The notes beneath the pieces were generated by a model, which saw only the letters and a list, made by a program, of their open reading frames with translations, ran no database searches and was not told the origin of the DNA. A stretch of 64,000 nucleotides of DNA, from the NCBI RefSeq assembly GCF_019970045.1, contig NZ_JAHXYI010000003.1, positions 496,001-560,000 on the forward strand, given 5' to 3'. The stretch's first letter is position 1; the number at the start of each line of letters is the position of its first letter. Source of the DNA: Chryseobacterium sp. GVT01B (lineage in GTDB: Bacteria; Bacteroidota; Bacteroidia; Flavobacteriales; Weeksellaceae). The translations under genes were made by a program, and so were the position numbers. Positions 17,014 through 26,512 of this stretch are shown here, one piece after another.

Positions 17014-18522
17014 ATGATGAAAAAATACCTTACCTATATAGCACTTTTGGGAGCACCTTTCTTTTGGGGACAAAATAAAGGGACCGAAATATCTCCTTAC
17101 CAGCAGAACTGGAAATCGGCAGAGAAGGAAAATCAGGACATGGCATTTGATGCTGATATAAAACTGTCTGATGCTGAAACTGCTTTGGATAAAAAGATCT
17201 TCCAAGCCCGTAAGCAGTTTCTGAGTGATACAGAATCCAAAAAAATATCTTTATACAACAGCTCTTTCTATGAAGTAAGACCATTAATAGAAGGCAGTAA
17301 GCTGTATAAAATATTACAGACCATGCCGAAAGGAGGTTTGCTGCACACCCACAGCGGAGGGATCACGGAGGTGGAATGGATCATTTCAGCTGCCAGAAAA
17401 TACAAGGAATGCTATGTGTACGATCAGAAAGATAATGATCAGTTCATTTTCGGACAGCTGGCTTTTTTTGAGAAAGGAAAAGTGCCGGACGGATTTGTCA
17501 GCCTTGATAAAAAACTGAACTCAAACCCGGGTTTTGAAAAAGAACTGCAAGATCTTCTTACGCTGAAACGCAATAATTTATGTTCTTACACAGATTATTG
17601 GATTGAATTTGAAAAACGTTTCAAGCGTATCAATCTGCTGCTTCCTTATCGTCCTTTCTTTAAAGAATATTATTTGAAAGGATTCCAGGATTTGATTAAA
17701 GATCAGGTACAGCATGTAGAAATCAGATATATTTTTGATGAACTTTATGATTTCAAGCACGGTAAATATCCTTTGAATACTTCCATCACAGATCTGCAGG
17801 ACATTCTTAAAGAAATACATAAGACAAATCCGCAGTTTACTCTGAAGCTGATTTATTCAAGCTTTAAATTCCTGGATAATGAAAGTATTGGAAAACAACT
17901 GGAAACAGCATTTCAGATGAAGAAAGAATTTCCGGATATGATCTCAGGTTTTGATCTTGTAGCAGATGAAGCTGCAGGGCATAACATCAATTTTTTTGAG
18001 AAAAGCTGGACAAAGCTGAATGAGCTTAACAAAAAATATGGGGTAGAAATGCCTCTTTTCCTTCACGCCGGAGAAAGTAATTCCGCTCTCAATAAAAATG
18101 TTCTGGATGTGGCTTTATTAAACAACAAAAGAATTGGTCACGGACTGAATCTTATTTATTTTCCAAAAACAATGGAGCAGATCAGAAAACAGAATAAACT
18201 GGTTGAGGTAAGCCCTATCAGCAATCAGGTTCTGGGGTATGTAAGTGACCTGAGAAATCACCCGGCCAGAGTATTATTAAGCAACGGAATACAGTGTTCC
18301 ATCAGCAGTGATGATCCTTCCGTATACGGATATACGGGGCTTAGCTACGATTTCTGGGTAGCGCTGGTATATTGGGAACTGGATGTAAAAGCGTTGAAAA
18401 AACTGGTTTTCAATTCCATTAATTATTCTTCTCTTAATGACAGTGAGAAAAAGAAATCAGTAGCATATCTGACTCAGCAATGGAACGATTTTGTACAAAA
18501 AACAAATCAGAAATTGAACTAA
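17014..18522 (+). CDS. Secreted adenosine deaminase (ADA2/ADGF-like)
   Basis: The protein has 502 residues with a signal peptide (MMKKYLTYIALLGAPFFWGQ). The metal-binding HTH motif is H111-T-H113 in GGLLHTHSGG. The second conserved block is FLHAGESN near residue 350, and the catalytic Asp pair is in SISSDDPSVYG near residue 430. The long N-terminal region before HTH is like the growth-factor type ADA (CECR1/ADA2) rather than the 330-residue cytosolic type. It should convert adenosine to inosine in the periplasm or outside the cell. The ATG at 17017 is an equally good start. It stands alone. Confidence 0.9.
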   Translation: MMKKYLTYIALLGAPFFWGQNKGTEISPYQQNWKSAEKENQDMAFDADIKLSDAETALDKKIFQARKQFLSDTESKKISLYNSSFYEVRPLIEGSKLYKILQTMPKGGLLHTHSGGITEVEWIISAARKYKECYVYDQKDNDQFIFGQLAFFEKGKVPDGFVSLDKKLNSNPGFEKELQDLLTLKRNNLCSYTDYWIEFEKRFKRINLLLPYRPFFKEYYLKGFQDLIKDQVQHVEIRYIFDELYDFKHGKYPLNTSITDLQDILKEIHKTNPQFTLKLIYSSFKFLDNESIGKQLETAFQMKKEFPDMISGFDLVADEAAGHNINFFEKSWTKLNELNKKYGVEMPLFLHAGESNSALNKNVLDVALLNNKRIGHGLNLIYFPKTMEQIRKQNKLVEVSPISNQVLGYVSDLRNHPARVLLSNGIQCSISSDDPSVYGYTGLSYDFWVALVYWELDVKALKKLVFNSINYSSLNDSEKKKSVAYLTQQWNDFVQKTNQKLN

Positions 18523-18584
18523 CCGGGGCGGGCTTTCCTGAAAAAATAAAGTGCCTGTCTCAAACGTAGAACAATTTGGCTTTT

Positions 18585-18664
18585 GTCATTCTGACGAAGG
18601 AAGAATCTCATTAACTATCAAACATATGGGATTCTTCATTACATTGCATTTCATTCAGAATGAC
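18585..18664. repeat. Dispersed palindromic repeat R2, copy 1
   Basis: An 80-bp element runs from GTCATTCTGA to TCAGAATGAC (10-bp inverted ends), with GAAGGAAGAATCTC and GGGATTCTTCATTACATT inside. An inverted copy is at 41998-42095 and a half copy at 46211-46236. It could also act as a transcription terminator between the two convergent genes around it. Confidence 0.7.
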
Positions 18665-18704
18665 ACTTTGAGATGGCCTCTTGCCTTTTATAGATTGATG
18701 AAGA

Positions 18705-19919
18705 TTATTTTGTAAGCTTTGTTCTGGAGGATAATTCTTTTTTGATTATGGAACCTAATTTTGACGGACTTACCTTGGTCAGCACCAGCGATTCACAACC
18801 ATTAAAGACCGCAAAACGTTTTACAGTTTCTACAAAAGGGGTAAGCCATACATCTGGAGCTATAGAATGGTTTTCAATATGTAAATGGATAAGCTCAAAT
18901 TTCTTTTCCTTTCTGTGCGCTTTACAGTCAACCCTTCCGATGAACTGATCCCCAAACAGAATGGGTAGACAGAAGTAACCATACTGTCTTTTTTCTTTCG
19001 GGGTATAACATTCCAGCCGGAAATCAAAATCAAAGATCTGCTTGATCCGGTCACGGTGAATAATAGAATTATCAAACGGTGACAGCAGCCATACATTGGA
19101 AGCGGTCAGGTCAAAGCTTTTTTCCAGCAGATCATTCTGAACAAAAACAGAATTTCCTCCATCCACCTTGATTTTTGAGATTCTATCTTCTTCCAGCATA
19201 TTCTGTAATGCTTCATTGACATTCTTTTTCAGGTCATTGCCGCTCCGAAGATGGGTAATCTGTTTTACCGTAGTAAATCCATAAGCACGCAGATTAGTTG
19301 TTACCAGATATTCTGCCAGCTCAAGTGGAGTAGGTTCTGTAGTATTAATGGAAGCGGGTAGAACCCTTTCAGCCAGATCATATGTTTTCTGCATGCCGGA
19401 ACGTCCGCTGATCATCAGATCTCCCTGCATGAAAAGTCTTTCAAGAGCGAGTTTGGCAGGTTTCCAATTCCACCAGGTTCCAGCTTTATGACTTTCGTTT
19501 TCAAAATCTCTTGCCCGCTTAGGCCCTTCGTTGCGAATGATGTCTGTGACATATTCCATCACTTTTGGATCTGCATTATAATAGCGGGATTCTCCCCGTT
19601 TGATCGTCAGCATTTGAGGTAAGACATACCGGAAATCCTTCATCGGAAGATATGAGGCAGCGTGAAACCAATATTCAAATACTTGACGTTCTTCTACCAA
19701 TTCATGCAGATAATCTGCCTTAAAGTCCGGGATTCTCGTCCACAGCGTATGATGATGGGCACGTTCCACCATAGATAATGTATCAATCTGTATATAACCG
19801 AGATGTTCCAAAGCATGAAGAACGGCATCTTTTCCGGTTCCGAAAGGAGTATTTTGTGTTAATCCCTGACTATCTAATGTTGCAAGCTTTAGGTGCTCCA
19901 ATGCCAACTTCTTTTCCAT
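18705..19919 (-). CDS. ycaQ: YcaQ/AlkX-type winged-helix DNA glycosylase
   Basis: The protein has 404 residues, a length normal for the family. It has the HTH_42 (former DUF1006) pattern: three winged-helix-like units with GYIQIDTLSMVERAHHHTLW near residue 36. Its Q-I-D triad corresponds to the catalytic Q-x-D of the AlkX/YcaQ branch (AlkZ has Q-x-Q). Conserved later segments include WLLSPFDNSIIHRDR. Members excise alkylated bases and unhook DNA interstrand crosslinks. It stands alone, convergent with the adenosine deaminase gene. Confidence 0.85.
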   Translation of the reverse strand: MEKKLALEHLKLATLDSQGLTQNTPFGTGKDAVLHALEHLGYIQIDTLSMVERAHHHTLWTRIPDFKADYLHELVEERQVFEYWFHAASYLPMKDFRYVLPQMLTIKRGESRYYNADPKVMEYVTDIIRNEGPKRARDFENESHKAGTWWNWKPAKLALERLFMQGDLMISGRSGMQKTYDLAERVLPASINTTEPTPLELAEYLVTTNLRAYGFTTVKQITHLRSGNDLKKNVNEALQNMLEEDRISKIKVDGGNSVFVQNDLLEKSFDLTASNVWLLSPFDNSIIHRDRIKQIFDFDFRLECYTPKEKRQYGYFCLPILFGDQFIGRVDCKAHRKEKKFELIHLHIENHSIAPDVWLTPFVETVKRFAVFNGCESLVLTKVSPSKLGSIIKKELSSRTKLTK

Positions 19920-20048
19920 ATCCGAAAAAAACAGGTTTGTGATGTTTTTTCAAATATAAGGATTTGACCGAAAAGCTTTGAGTAAGATATCATTTAAATA
20001 TGCCGGGTAACAGCTGGTAATATATGTTAATACTATAGTGGTAAGAAA

Positions 20049-20996
20049 TCAGTTGTTCTGGCGGTTATCTCTTTTTAGTTCTCTTTCAATTTCATTTACA
20101 TAGGGTAAGGGAAGATGAAAGCTTTCTTCAATATATTTTCTGATATTTTCATCAGTTTTGTTGTTTATCTTTCTGATAAAAAGCTGATTACCTGATTTTA
20201 AAGATTCAATATAAGTGAATGTACTCTGTGTGTTTTGAAAAATTGATTTCTCAAGTACAGCTCTCTTATCATCATTAATAATGATATCACTAAATGATGT
20301 GTTCATAAGAACAGTCTGAAAAAAAGATTCTGCAGGTAAAAAAGTATGAAGATAATAATCCTCAAAATTCATTACGGTTTTATTATTGGTCAAAAATACA
20401 CAGGTTTCTCTTGTGAACATAAACCATTTTCCGCCAATAAAAGGGATTACTCCTTTCATAAATGCTCTTTTGTAGATAAAAGAGGAAATCACATAGGCAA
20501 ATTCTGTAAAATAACTTTGTATTCTTTGCAGCGTATCTGGTCTGTAAAATTTCTGGTCGTAATAAAAAAGATAGTTTCTGTCTTTATGGGCAGAAAGAAA
20601 CTGGCGGATGATATTTTGTGATTTCAAGGGATAGTCCTCTCCGCTCAGATTAATAAAATAATCCCATTCTTGGCTTACATTTAAGAGAAATTCCATAGCA
20701 TTCAACTCAGCCTGAACCATATTGAAGCCTCCTGAAACAATATTCATGCTGTCCAGAATATAGACATTGGGAAATTGAACTACATAGAGCTGTATTTCTT
20801 CAATGAAATCGGGCTTGGCTTTTCTGTCGATATGGATAAGATAAAACTGATCCCTTGTATAAATTTTCTTAAACATATCCTTAAATACTTCAGATTTATG
20901 ATGTACCATAATAAAATAAGCAATTCTTACATGTGAGCCTGTAGGTGACTCTAGTGTTTTGGGATAAGGTTTTGTTATAGGATCAGAAGTCTGCAT
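20049..20996 (-). CDS. Core-2/I-branching-type glycosyltransferase (GT14)
   Basis: After removal of a weak TTG-initiated extension (frame opens at 21032), the protein is 315 residues starting MQTSDPITKPYPKTL. It has the GT14 landmarks: a VRIAYFIMVHHK start strand, YLIHIDRKA, FINLSGEDYPLKSQ (the SGxDYP motif) near residue 125, and a WFMFTRETCVF segment. Such enzymes add beta-1,6-linked GlcNAc or xylose; in bacteria they usually act on exopolysaccharide or protein glycans. No other glycan gene is adjacent. Confidence 0.87.
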   Translation of the reverse strand: MQTSDPITKPYPKTLESPTGSHVRIAYFIMVHHKSEVFKDMFKKIYTRDQFYLIHIDRKAKPDFIEEIQLYVVQFPNVYILDSMNIVSGGFNMVQAELNAMEFLLNVSQEWDYFINLSGEDYPLKSQNIIRQFLSAHKDRNYLFYYDQKFYRPDTLQRIQSYFTEFAYVISSFIYKRAFMKGVIPFIGGKWFMFTRETCVFLTNNKTVMNFEDYYLHTFLPAESFFQTVLMNTSFSDIIINDDKRAVLEKSIFQNTQSTFTYIESLKSGNQLFIRKINNKTDENIRKYIEESFHLPLPYVNEIERELKRDNRQNN

Positions 20997-21440
20997 GATT
21001 TGGAGTTTAAAATCATCCGCGCCGGCAAACAATTTAATTAATTGCTAGAAGGTAAGAATAAATTTTTGATAATCAATTAATTAAATAAAATTGTGTTTGC
21101 TTTTTTTTATTGTAGGTTTGTAAAATATTTATAAAACAGGTCACTGCCTTTGCTATTCTGTCATAGTTTAAAATCACATTTTTTTCTTTCAGTTTTGCTT
21201 TTTCAGCTACCAGTTTATAGTCTTCATTCCCTGGCAGGAATCAGAGATTATAAAGTTCTATTGTAGAGAAGCGATACGTCATGGCTGGATAATCCCCAAT
21301 ATATTAAGGATATTATTATAGCCAAAACAGGAAAAAGATGAGCAGAGAAAAACATTCTTTATTGTTTATCCTTACCATACACCAATTCAAATTCTGATCA
21401 ACAGATTTGCTTACAAAATACCGGAAATCCGGAATTTATA
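20997..21440. other. Intergenic region with a possible decayed coding fragment
   Basis: No gene with a start is visible. On the minus strand, roughly 21085-21240, one frame stays open for about 50 codons (containing DYKLVAEKAKLKEKN and ILNYDRIAKAV) but has an in-frame stop upstream and no start. It could be the tail of a lost gene or chance. The region must also hold upstream sequence for the helicase remnant at 21441. Confidence 0.4.
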
Positions 21441-22290
21441 ATGAATTTTAAAAATTTAAATTTAATCAACCCAATTATCCGTGCAGTGACAGAAGCCGGA
21501 TATTCCAGGCCTACTGAAATACAGTGCAAAGCAGTTCCGTCTATTTTGGCCGGAAGAGATGTTGTAGGATGTGCACAAACAGGTACAGGAAAAACAGCAG
21601 CATTTGTTATGCCTATTTTGCAGCTGCTGAAAAGACATACCCAGGAACATAAAGAAATACGAATTTTAATACTTACACCAACACGGGAGTTGGCTATGCA
21701 GCTGGAAGAAAATATTGGAACTTACAGTAAATATTTACCATTGTCTCAATTTTCCGTTTATGAAGGTATTCCCATTGGAAGCCAGCTTGCAGCACTCAGA
21801 AAAAGAGTGGATATTCTTGTGGCAACACCGGGAAGACTGCTTGCTTTAGAGAATCAGAGACATCTTGACCTTTCCAAAATTGAACTATTTGTTTTAGATA
21901 AAGCAGATAGGATGCTTGATATGGGATTCATGAATGAAGTGAAAAAAGTTTTAAAACTGCTTCCCCAGAAAAGACAAAACCTGTTTTTTTCTACAGCAAT
22001 GCCCGGAAGCGTAAGACATTTTGCCGGAACAATTCTGAACAATCCTGTGGAGGTGATTGTCAGCCCGGTTTCTTCAGCAACAAAGATGGCTGAGCAGTCT
22101 GTTTGTTTTGTAGAAAAAGAAAAGAAAGAAGATTCGCAGACAGATACACTGCAGAAAAAAAATATAAAATCACTGGTTTTTGCACGCACTAAACATGCAG
22201 CCAATAAACTGGTCCGGCAGGGGTAGAATTTCCGGATATTCCTGAAACCTGTGTTCACAGGATCGGATGAACCGGAATAGAAAGAACTGC
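21441..22290 (+). pseudogene. Decayed DEAD-box RNA helicase (RhlE-like)
   Basis: The 261-codon frame encodes a recognisable first RecA domain: Q motif (SRPTEIQCKAVPSILAGRD), Walker A AQTGTGKT, PTREL, TPGRLL, and STA in motif III. Two lesions are visible. Motif II reads DKAD instead of DEAD, removing the catalytic Glu. After KHAANKLVRQG the frame stops; in another frame, immediately downstream, the sequence resumes as VEFPDIPETCVHRIG-stop-TG, the motif VI region, so about 80 codons of the second RecA domain are deleted. It lies just upstream of a cold-shock gene, a common pairing. Confidence 0.85.
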
Positions 22291-22356
22291 TATTTTTTTT
22301 AATAGAAGCTGTAGCGTTTACAGACTATAATACACAATTTTTTAATAATAATTACA

Positions 22357-22551
22357 ATGCAAGAAGGCACCGTAAAATTTTTCAATGAAGCAAAAGGCTT
22401 CGGTTTTATTACTCCAGCAGATGGAAGTAAAGATATATTTGTACATTCTTCAGGATTAACTACAAGAGCGATCCGTGAAAATGATAAAGTAGTTTTTGAA
22501 GTACAAAAAAGTGATAAAGGCTTAAATGCTGTTAACGTGAAGTTGGCATAA
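22357..22551 (+). CDS. CspA-family cold-shock RNA chaperone
   Basis: The protein has 64 residues, the standard length for the Bacteroidota form. It has RNP1 (KGFGFI) and RNP2 (DIFVH), the two RNA-binding motifs on the OB fold. It binds single-stranded RNA or DNA and melts secondary structure in the cytoplasm, usually with cold or growth-phase regulation. The adjacent DEAD-box helicase, normally a functional partner, is broken here. Confidence 0.95.
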   Translation: MQEGTVKFFNEAKGFGFITPADGSKDIFVHSSGLTTRAIRENDKVVFEVQKSDKGLNAVNVKLA

Positions 22552-22567
22552 CTAAAGTCTTACTTTC

Positions 22568-22595
22568 AGGTATGTTACAATAACATGCCTTTCCA
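22568..22595 (+). terminator. Terminator of the cold-shock gene
   Basis: The stem is AGGTATGTTA with TAACATGCCT, a 3-nt loop (CAA) and then TTTCC. It lies 17 nt after the stop. Confidence 0.75.
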
Positions 22596-22897
22596 TATTA
22601 AGTTTCATATTTTTTATATTTTTTACAGATTCAAAATCCATAGAGCTTAGTTTCTGGATCTATTGTTTGAAAAAACTTGGATGTAATTTAGGTTACTTTT
22701 TATTTTCATTAGCCTCTTACTTTATGTGAGAGGTTTTCCGGGATTTGAAAATATAAGAATGGTAATTGGACCAGATATTGATAGACTAAGATTGAATGTC
22801 TGAAAAATATAAAAAATAGGAAGACTTGGTATACAGTTATTGTAAAGTTGATGACAGCTGTAAATATTTTAATCCCTCAAAAGGTTCAGAAAATAAT

Positions 22898-23359
22898 ATG
22901 ATTATTATTAATAATTTTAATGAATATAAGTCTCTTGAAGGACAGATGATAGGCGTTTCTGCCTGGCATACAATAGATCAGGATCAGATCAGCAGATTTG
23001 CAGATGCCACTTTAGACAATCAATGGATTCATACAGATAAAGAGAGGGCAGAAAAAGAAGGCCCTTTTAAATCAACCATTGCTCATGGTTATTTGACATT
23101 ATCATTGATTCCTTATCTCTGGAAACAGATTGCAGATGTCCGGAATGTAAAAATGGAAATCAATTACGGAATTGAGAATCTTAAATTCGGAGATGCTGTT
23201 CCTGTAGATAGTGAGGTAAAGCTGCAGGCAACAGTAAAATCAGTAATCAATCTCAGGGGAACCGTAAAAGCAGTAGTTGAAGCCAAACTGCTCATTAAAG
23301 ATCATATAAAACCTGCCTATACGGGCGATGTGGTTTTCCTTTATCATTTTAAAGATTGA
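22898..23359 (+). CDS. MaoC/NodN-like hotdog-fold hydratase
   Basis: From the ATG at 22898 the protein has 153 residues, as expected for NodN-type MaoC proteins; the frame extends to a TTG at 22826, which would add an unrelated 24 residues. The core motif FADATLDNQWIHTDKERA, followed by STIAHGYLTLSLIP, carries the Asp and His of (R)-specific enoyl-CoA hydratases. The likely role is hydration of a 2-enoyl-CoA. The gene is monocistronic. Confidence 0.9.
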   Translation: MIIINNFNEYKSLEGQMIGVSAWHTIDQDQISRFADATLDNQWIHTDKERAEKEGPFKSTIAHGYLTLSLIPYLWKQIADVRNVKMEINYGIENLKFGDAVPVDSEVKLQATVKSVINLRGTVKAVVEAKLLIKDHIKPAYTGDVVFLYHFKD

Positions 23360-23402
23360 TTTCTTGTGAGTGTAAAAGTTGTTAATATTTAGTGTTTTAT
23401 AA

Positions 23403-23437
23403 ATAAAAAAGCACCATTGAGTTCAATGATACTTTTA
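23403..23437. terminator. Bidirectional terminator between convergent genes
   Basis: An A/T-flanked imperfect stem (AGCACCATTGA with TCAATGATACT, G-T pairs allowed) has an A run on the left and a T run on the right. It lies between the MaoC gene (plus) and the oxidoreductase gene (minus). Confidence 0.65.
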
Positions 23438-23462
23438 AATTTTTTGAGCTATCCATGCATCT

Positions 23463-24425
23463 TTACAATGATAACACAATTTTCCCTAGTAAAGGTCTGT
23501 CCCGTTTAGAATCCTCTATTCTCTGATGGGCTTTTTGAATCTCTTCAAGAGTGTAGATGCTGTCTATAACTGGTTTTATCTGTCCGGTTTCAATTAACCG
23601 GGTAATATGATGAAGCTCGTCCCTGCTTTGTCTGGTAAAAACAAAATGATAGGTCGCATTTTTTTCCCATGCGTGGATAAGGTTCTGTGGCTGGACAATA
23701 TCAACCAGTGTTACAACAGTTCCATAATCAGCTAAAGCAAGCGGACTGTCTGAGAGCGTGCTTCCTCCCACAGTATCAATAATAACATCAACACCTTTTC
23801 CGTTGGTATGAGTTTGTATTTTTTCAATCCAGTTTTCTTTATGATGATCAATAACTACATCTGCTCCAAGATGCTGAAGCTTTTCATGTAAGCTGCTCTG
23901 TCCTGTTGTGTACACATAGGCACCTAATGATTTGGCCACCTGTATGGCGAGTGAGCCCACACCTCCCGCACCTCCAAGGATGAGAATGTTGTCTCCTTTT
24001 TTTAGTTGGGCACGTACCACAATCATTTCCCATACCGTTCCTCCAATAAGCGGAATAGCTGCCGCTTCCTCATAGCTTAGGTTATCAGGCATTCCTGATA
24101 ATGAGGATTCGTCGGTAACATGGTATTCAGAATAGCTGCCCGGCCCGCCAAAACGAGGCGAATAATAGACTTTATCACCAGGTTTCCACTTTTTCACGGC
24201 TTCACCTACTGCGATAACATCACCGGCAATATCATGACCGGTTGTGAGAGGCAATTCAAAGTGTGATGCATAATCTCCGCGTCTTACCTGATAATCCAGA
24301 GGATTTACAGAAGTGGCTCTTACTTTCACTAATACCTGAGAAGGTTCTGTTATAAAAGGAGCAGGTATTTCCGTTACCTCCAGAACTTCCGGTCCGCCAT
24401 AGTTTTTAATGACAATTGCTTTCAT
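23463..24425 (-). CDS. Zinc-independent MDR-family NAD(P)H:quinone oxidoreductase
   Basis: The protein has 320 residues. The N-terminal GroES-like domain includes TSVNPLDYQVRRGDY and TGHDIAGDVIAVG. The Rossmann domain has ILGGAGGVGSLAIQVAKSLGA near residue 145. The Cys/His zinc ligands of true alcohol dehydrogenases are absent. It probably reduces quinones or enals with NADPH in the cytoplasm. It lies 46 bp downstream of the alpha/beta-hydrolase gene on the same strand, and both are divergent from a LysR regulator. Confidence 0.92.
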   Translation of the reverse strand: MKAIVIKNYGGPEVLEVTEIPAPFITEPSQVLVKVRATSVNPLDYQVRRGDYASHFELPLTTGHDIAGDVIAVGEAVKKWKPGDKVYYSPRFGGPGSYSEYHVTDESSLSGMPDNLSYEEAAAIPLIGGTVWEMIVVRAQLKKGDNILILGGAGGVGSLAIQVAKSLGAYVYTTGQSSLHEKLQHLGADVVIDHHKENWIEKIQTHTNGKGVDVIIDTVGGSTLSDSPLALADYGTVVTLVDIVQPQNLIHAWEKNATYHFVFTRQSRDELHHITRLIETGQIKPVIDSIYTLEEIQKAHQRIEDSKRDRPLLGKIVLSL

Positions 24426-24471
24426 AATTATATATTTCGCTTACTTTTTAATAGTTTAAAACTTACATTGG

Positions 24472-25449
24472 CTATTGGGGTAATGTTCCCATAAATTCAA
24501 ATATCTCAGCCCCTATTTCTACAGCATTTGTTTCCAGGGCAAAATGTCCGGTGTCATAGAATTTTAATTTCGCATCCGGCAGATCTCTTTTATAAGCTTC
24601 GGCTCCTGCAGGCAGGAAATATGGATCTTTGTTTCCCCATACCAATAACAGTTTCGGCTGGTATTTTCTGAAATATTCATGGAATTTCGGATACAAAGCA
24701 ACATTGGTTCTGTAGTCTCTTACTAAGTCCAGCTGGATTTCTATATTACCCGGTCTGTCAAGGAATTTCTGATCAAGTGTGTAGGATTCCGGTGCAATAA
24801 GAGAAGGATCGGAAACGCCATGATAGTATTGAAAAACCGTTGCTTCTTTAGATACAAAATCTTTCAGCGCAAGGCGGTTGGCTAGTGAAGGATCTTTCCA
24901 GTATTTCTGTATCGGATTCCATTCTTTGCTTAATCCTTCTTCATAGGCATTTCCGTTTTGAGAAACAATTCCGGTGATCTTTTCAGGATTGTTCATGGCA
25001 AGGCGTAGCCCTACAGGAGCGCCATAATCAAAGATATAAACCGCAAAACGTTTCATTCCAAGTTTGTCAATAAATGCCTGTACAGTTCCTGCAAGATTAT
25101 CAAAGGTGTAAGAGAACTGCTGATGATCCGGAGCGTCGGAATACCCGAAACCAGGCAGGTCCGGAGCAATAACATGGTATTTTTTACTCAGTATGGGAAT
25201 CAGGTTTCTGAACATGTGTGACGATGTAGGATATCCGTGAAGAAGAAGGATCGTAGGAGCGTTGGCAGGACCTGCTTCTCTGTAAAACAGATTTAAATCA
25301 TTGACCTTGATGTTGCGATAGTGAATAGGGTAGTTTTCCATAATGTGATTGTTTACAAATGATTTTTGATTAGATTGGGCCATTGTCATAGTACTCATCA
25401 ATAAGCCAAGCGACAGGCCTGCAATGAATGGTTTAGAAATTATTTTCAT
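24472..25449 (-). CDS. Exported alpha/beta hydrolase (epoxide hydrolase/haloalkane dehalogenase-like)
   Basis: The protein has 325 residues with a signal peptide (MKIISKPFIAGLSLGLLMST...MAQ). The oxyanion segment is LHGYPTSSHMF. The nucleophile elbow IFDYGAPVGLRLA has Asp, not Ser, as nucleophile. The later acid is in VWGNKDPYF and the catalytic His in DTGHFALE. Asp nucleophiles mark epoxide hydrolases and haloalkane dehalogenases. It is transcribed divergently from the LysR gene, 94 bp away, which probably regulates it and the downstream reductase. Confidence 0.88.
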   Translation of the reverse strand: MKIISKPFIAGLSLGLLMSTMTMAQSNQKSFVNNHIMENYPIHYRNIKVNDLNLFYREAGPANAPTILLLHGYPTSSHMFRNLIPILSKKYHVIAPDLPGFGYSDAPDHQQFSYTFDNLAGTVQAFIDKLGMKRFAVYIFDYGAPVGLRLAMNNPEKITGIVSQNGNAYEEGLSKEWNPIQKYWKDPSLANRLALKDFVSKEATVFQYYHGVSDPSLIAPESYTLDQKFLDRPGNIEIQLDLVRDYRTNVALYPKFHEYFRKYQPKLLLVWGNKDPYFLPAGAEAYKRDLPDAKLKFYDTGHFALETNAVEIGAEIFEFMGTLPQ

Positions 25450-25542
25450 TGAATTTTTTTGATATTCAAAATTAATACGGATATTTGATTACTGAAAACG
25501 ATTAATTATAATCAATGTAATCACTTTTAATGATTGATTGAA

Positions 25543-26409
25543 ATGAATATAAACGATTTGAAAATATTTGAAGCCGTGGCAGAAAGTGGCAGTTTTACTA
25601 AAGCTGCTTCCATGATGTTTACCGTTCAGTCCAATGTTACGGCAAGAATAAAAAGTCTTGAAGATGAGTTTGATGCCAAACTTTTCTCACGTACCTCACG
25701 AAAGGTAGAGCTTACTTCTGAAGGCATGATCCTGATGCAGTATTCTAAACAGATTCGGCATTTGGTGGAAGAGGCAAAGAATAATATTCTGAGCGGTGAA
25801 AACATCAGAGGATGTCTGAAAATAGGCTGTATAGAAACCACGATGGCATTGAAAGTACCTGAAATTCTCAATACCTTCGATGAAAAATATCCCGGCATTG
25901 AGCTGGATTTTAAATCAGATACAAGAGATTCTGTACTTTCCGGAGTTCTGGATTACAGGTTGGATGCAGCTTTTGTTTCCGCTCCGGTGAACGCCAAAGG
26001 ACTGGAGAAAATCTGCATTAAAGAAGAACAGCTGGTGATCCTTACCTCATCAAAAGGCCCGAACCTGCAGACACTCATCGCGAATGAACCTTTGAAGATT
26101 GTCGTATTTGATGAAGGCTGTATTTTCAGGGAAAGATTAGAATCCTGGTTAAGCCATAAAGGAATTCTGAACTATAAGAGTACCACCCTGAATTCTATTG
26201 AGGGTGTGATTAATTTCGTAGAAGCAGGGTTGGGAATCAGTATTCTGCCGGAAGAAATTGTTTCCAAATACTACGCAGGAAGAGGCATTAAGACCTATGG
26301 ACTGAATAAGCAGCTGGGAACCATGAATACTATTCTTGTTTTCAGAAAAGACGGTCCCCAGTCCAGAGCTTTACAGAGCTTTATTGAGATGCATGCGCAA
26401 CTATTGTGA
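25543..26409 (+). CDS. LysR-family transcriptional regulator
   Basis: The protein has 288 residues from the ATG at 25543 (a TTG at 25534 would add three). The N-terminal winged HTH is standard (LKIFEAVAESGSFTKAASMMFTVQSNVTARIKSLE), followed by an effector-binding domain of two lobes. The divergent hydrolase/reductase operon is the likely target. The intergenic sequence holds AT-rich ATTAATTATAATCAAT-type repeats suited to LysR binding (T-N11-A). Confidence 0.93.
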   Translation: MNINDLKIFEAVAESGSFTKAASMMFTVQSNVTARIKSLEDEFDAKLFSRTSRKVELTSEGMILMQYSKQIRHLVEEAKNNILSGENIRGCLKIGCIETTMALKVPEILNTFDEKYPGIELDFKSDTRDSVLSGVLDYRLDAAFVSAPVNAKGLEKICIKEEQLVILTSSKGPNLQTLIANEPLKIVVFDEGCIFRERLESWLSHKGILNYKSTTLNSIEGVINFVEAGLGISILPEEIVSKYYAGRGIKTYGLNKQLGTMNTILVFRKDGPQSRALQSFIEMHAQLL

Positions 26410-26512
26410 TCTTTTACAATTTGTTTTTGATTTAATAACTTAATGGGTAAGAGTATTGATCCTTGTGGCGAGCGTGTAATAGAAGCAGGCACTCAATTTT
26501 AATTGACAATTA

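Noticed and set aside
21085..21240. Minus-strand open stretch as a transposase tail
   Set aside because: About 50 codons without a start or recognisable motif and with a stop close upstream; no inverted repeats or insertion sequence parts are near.
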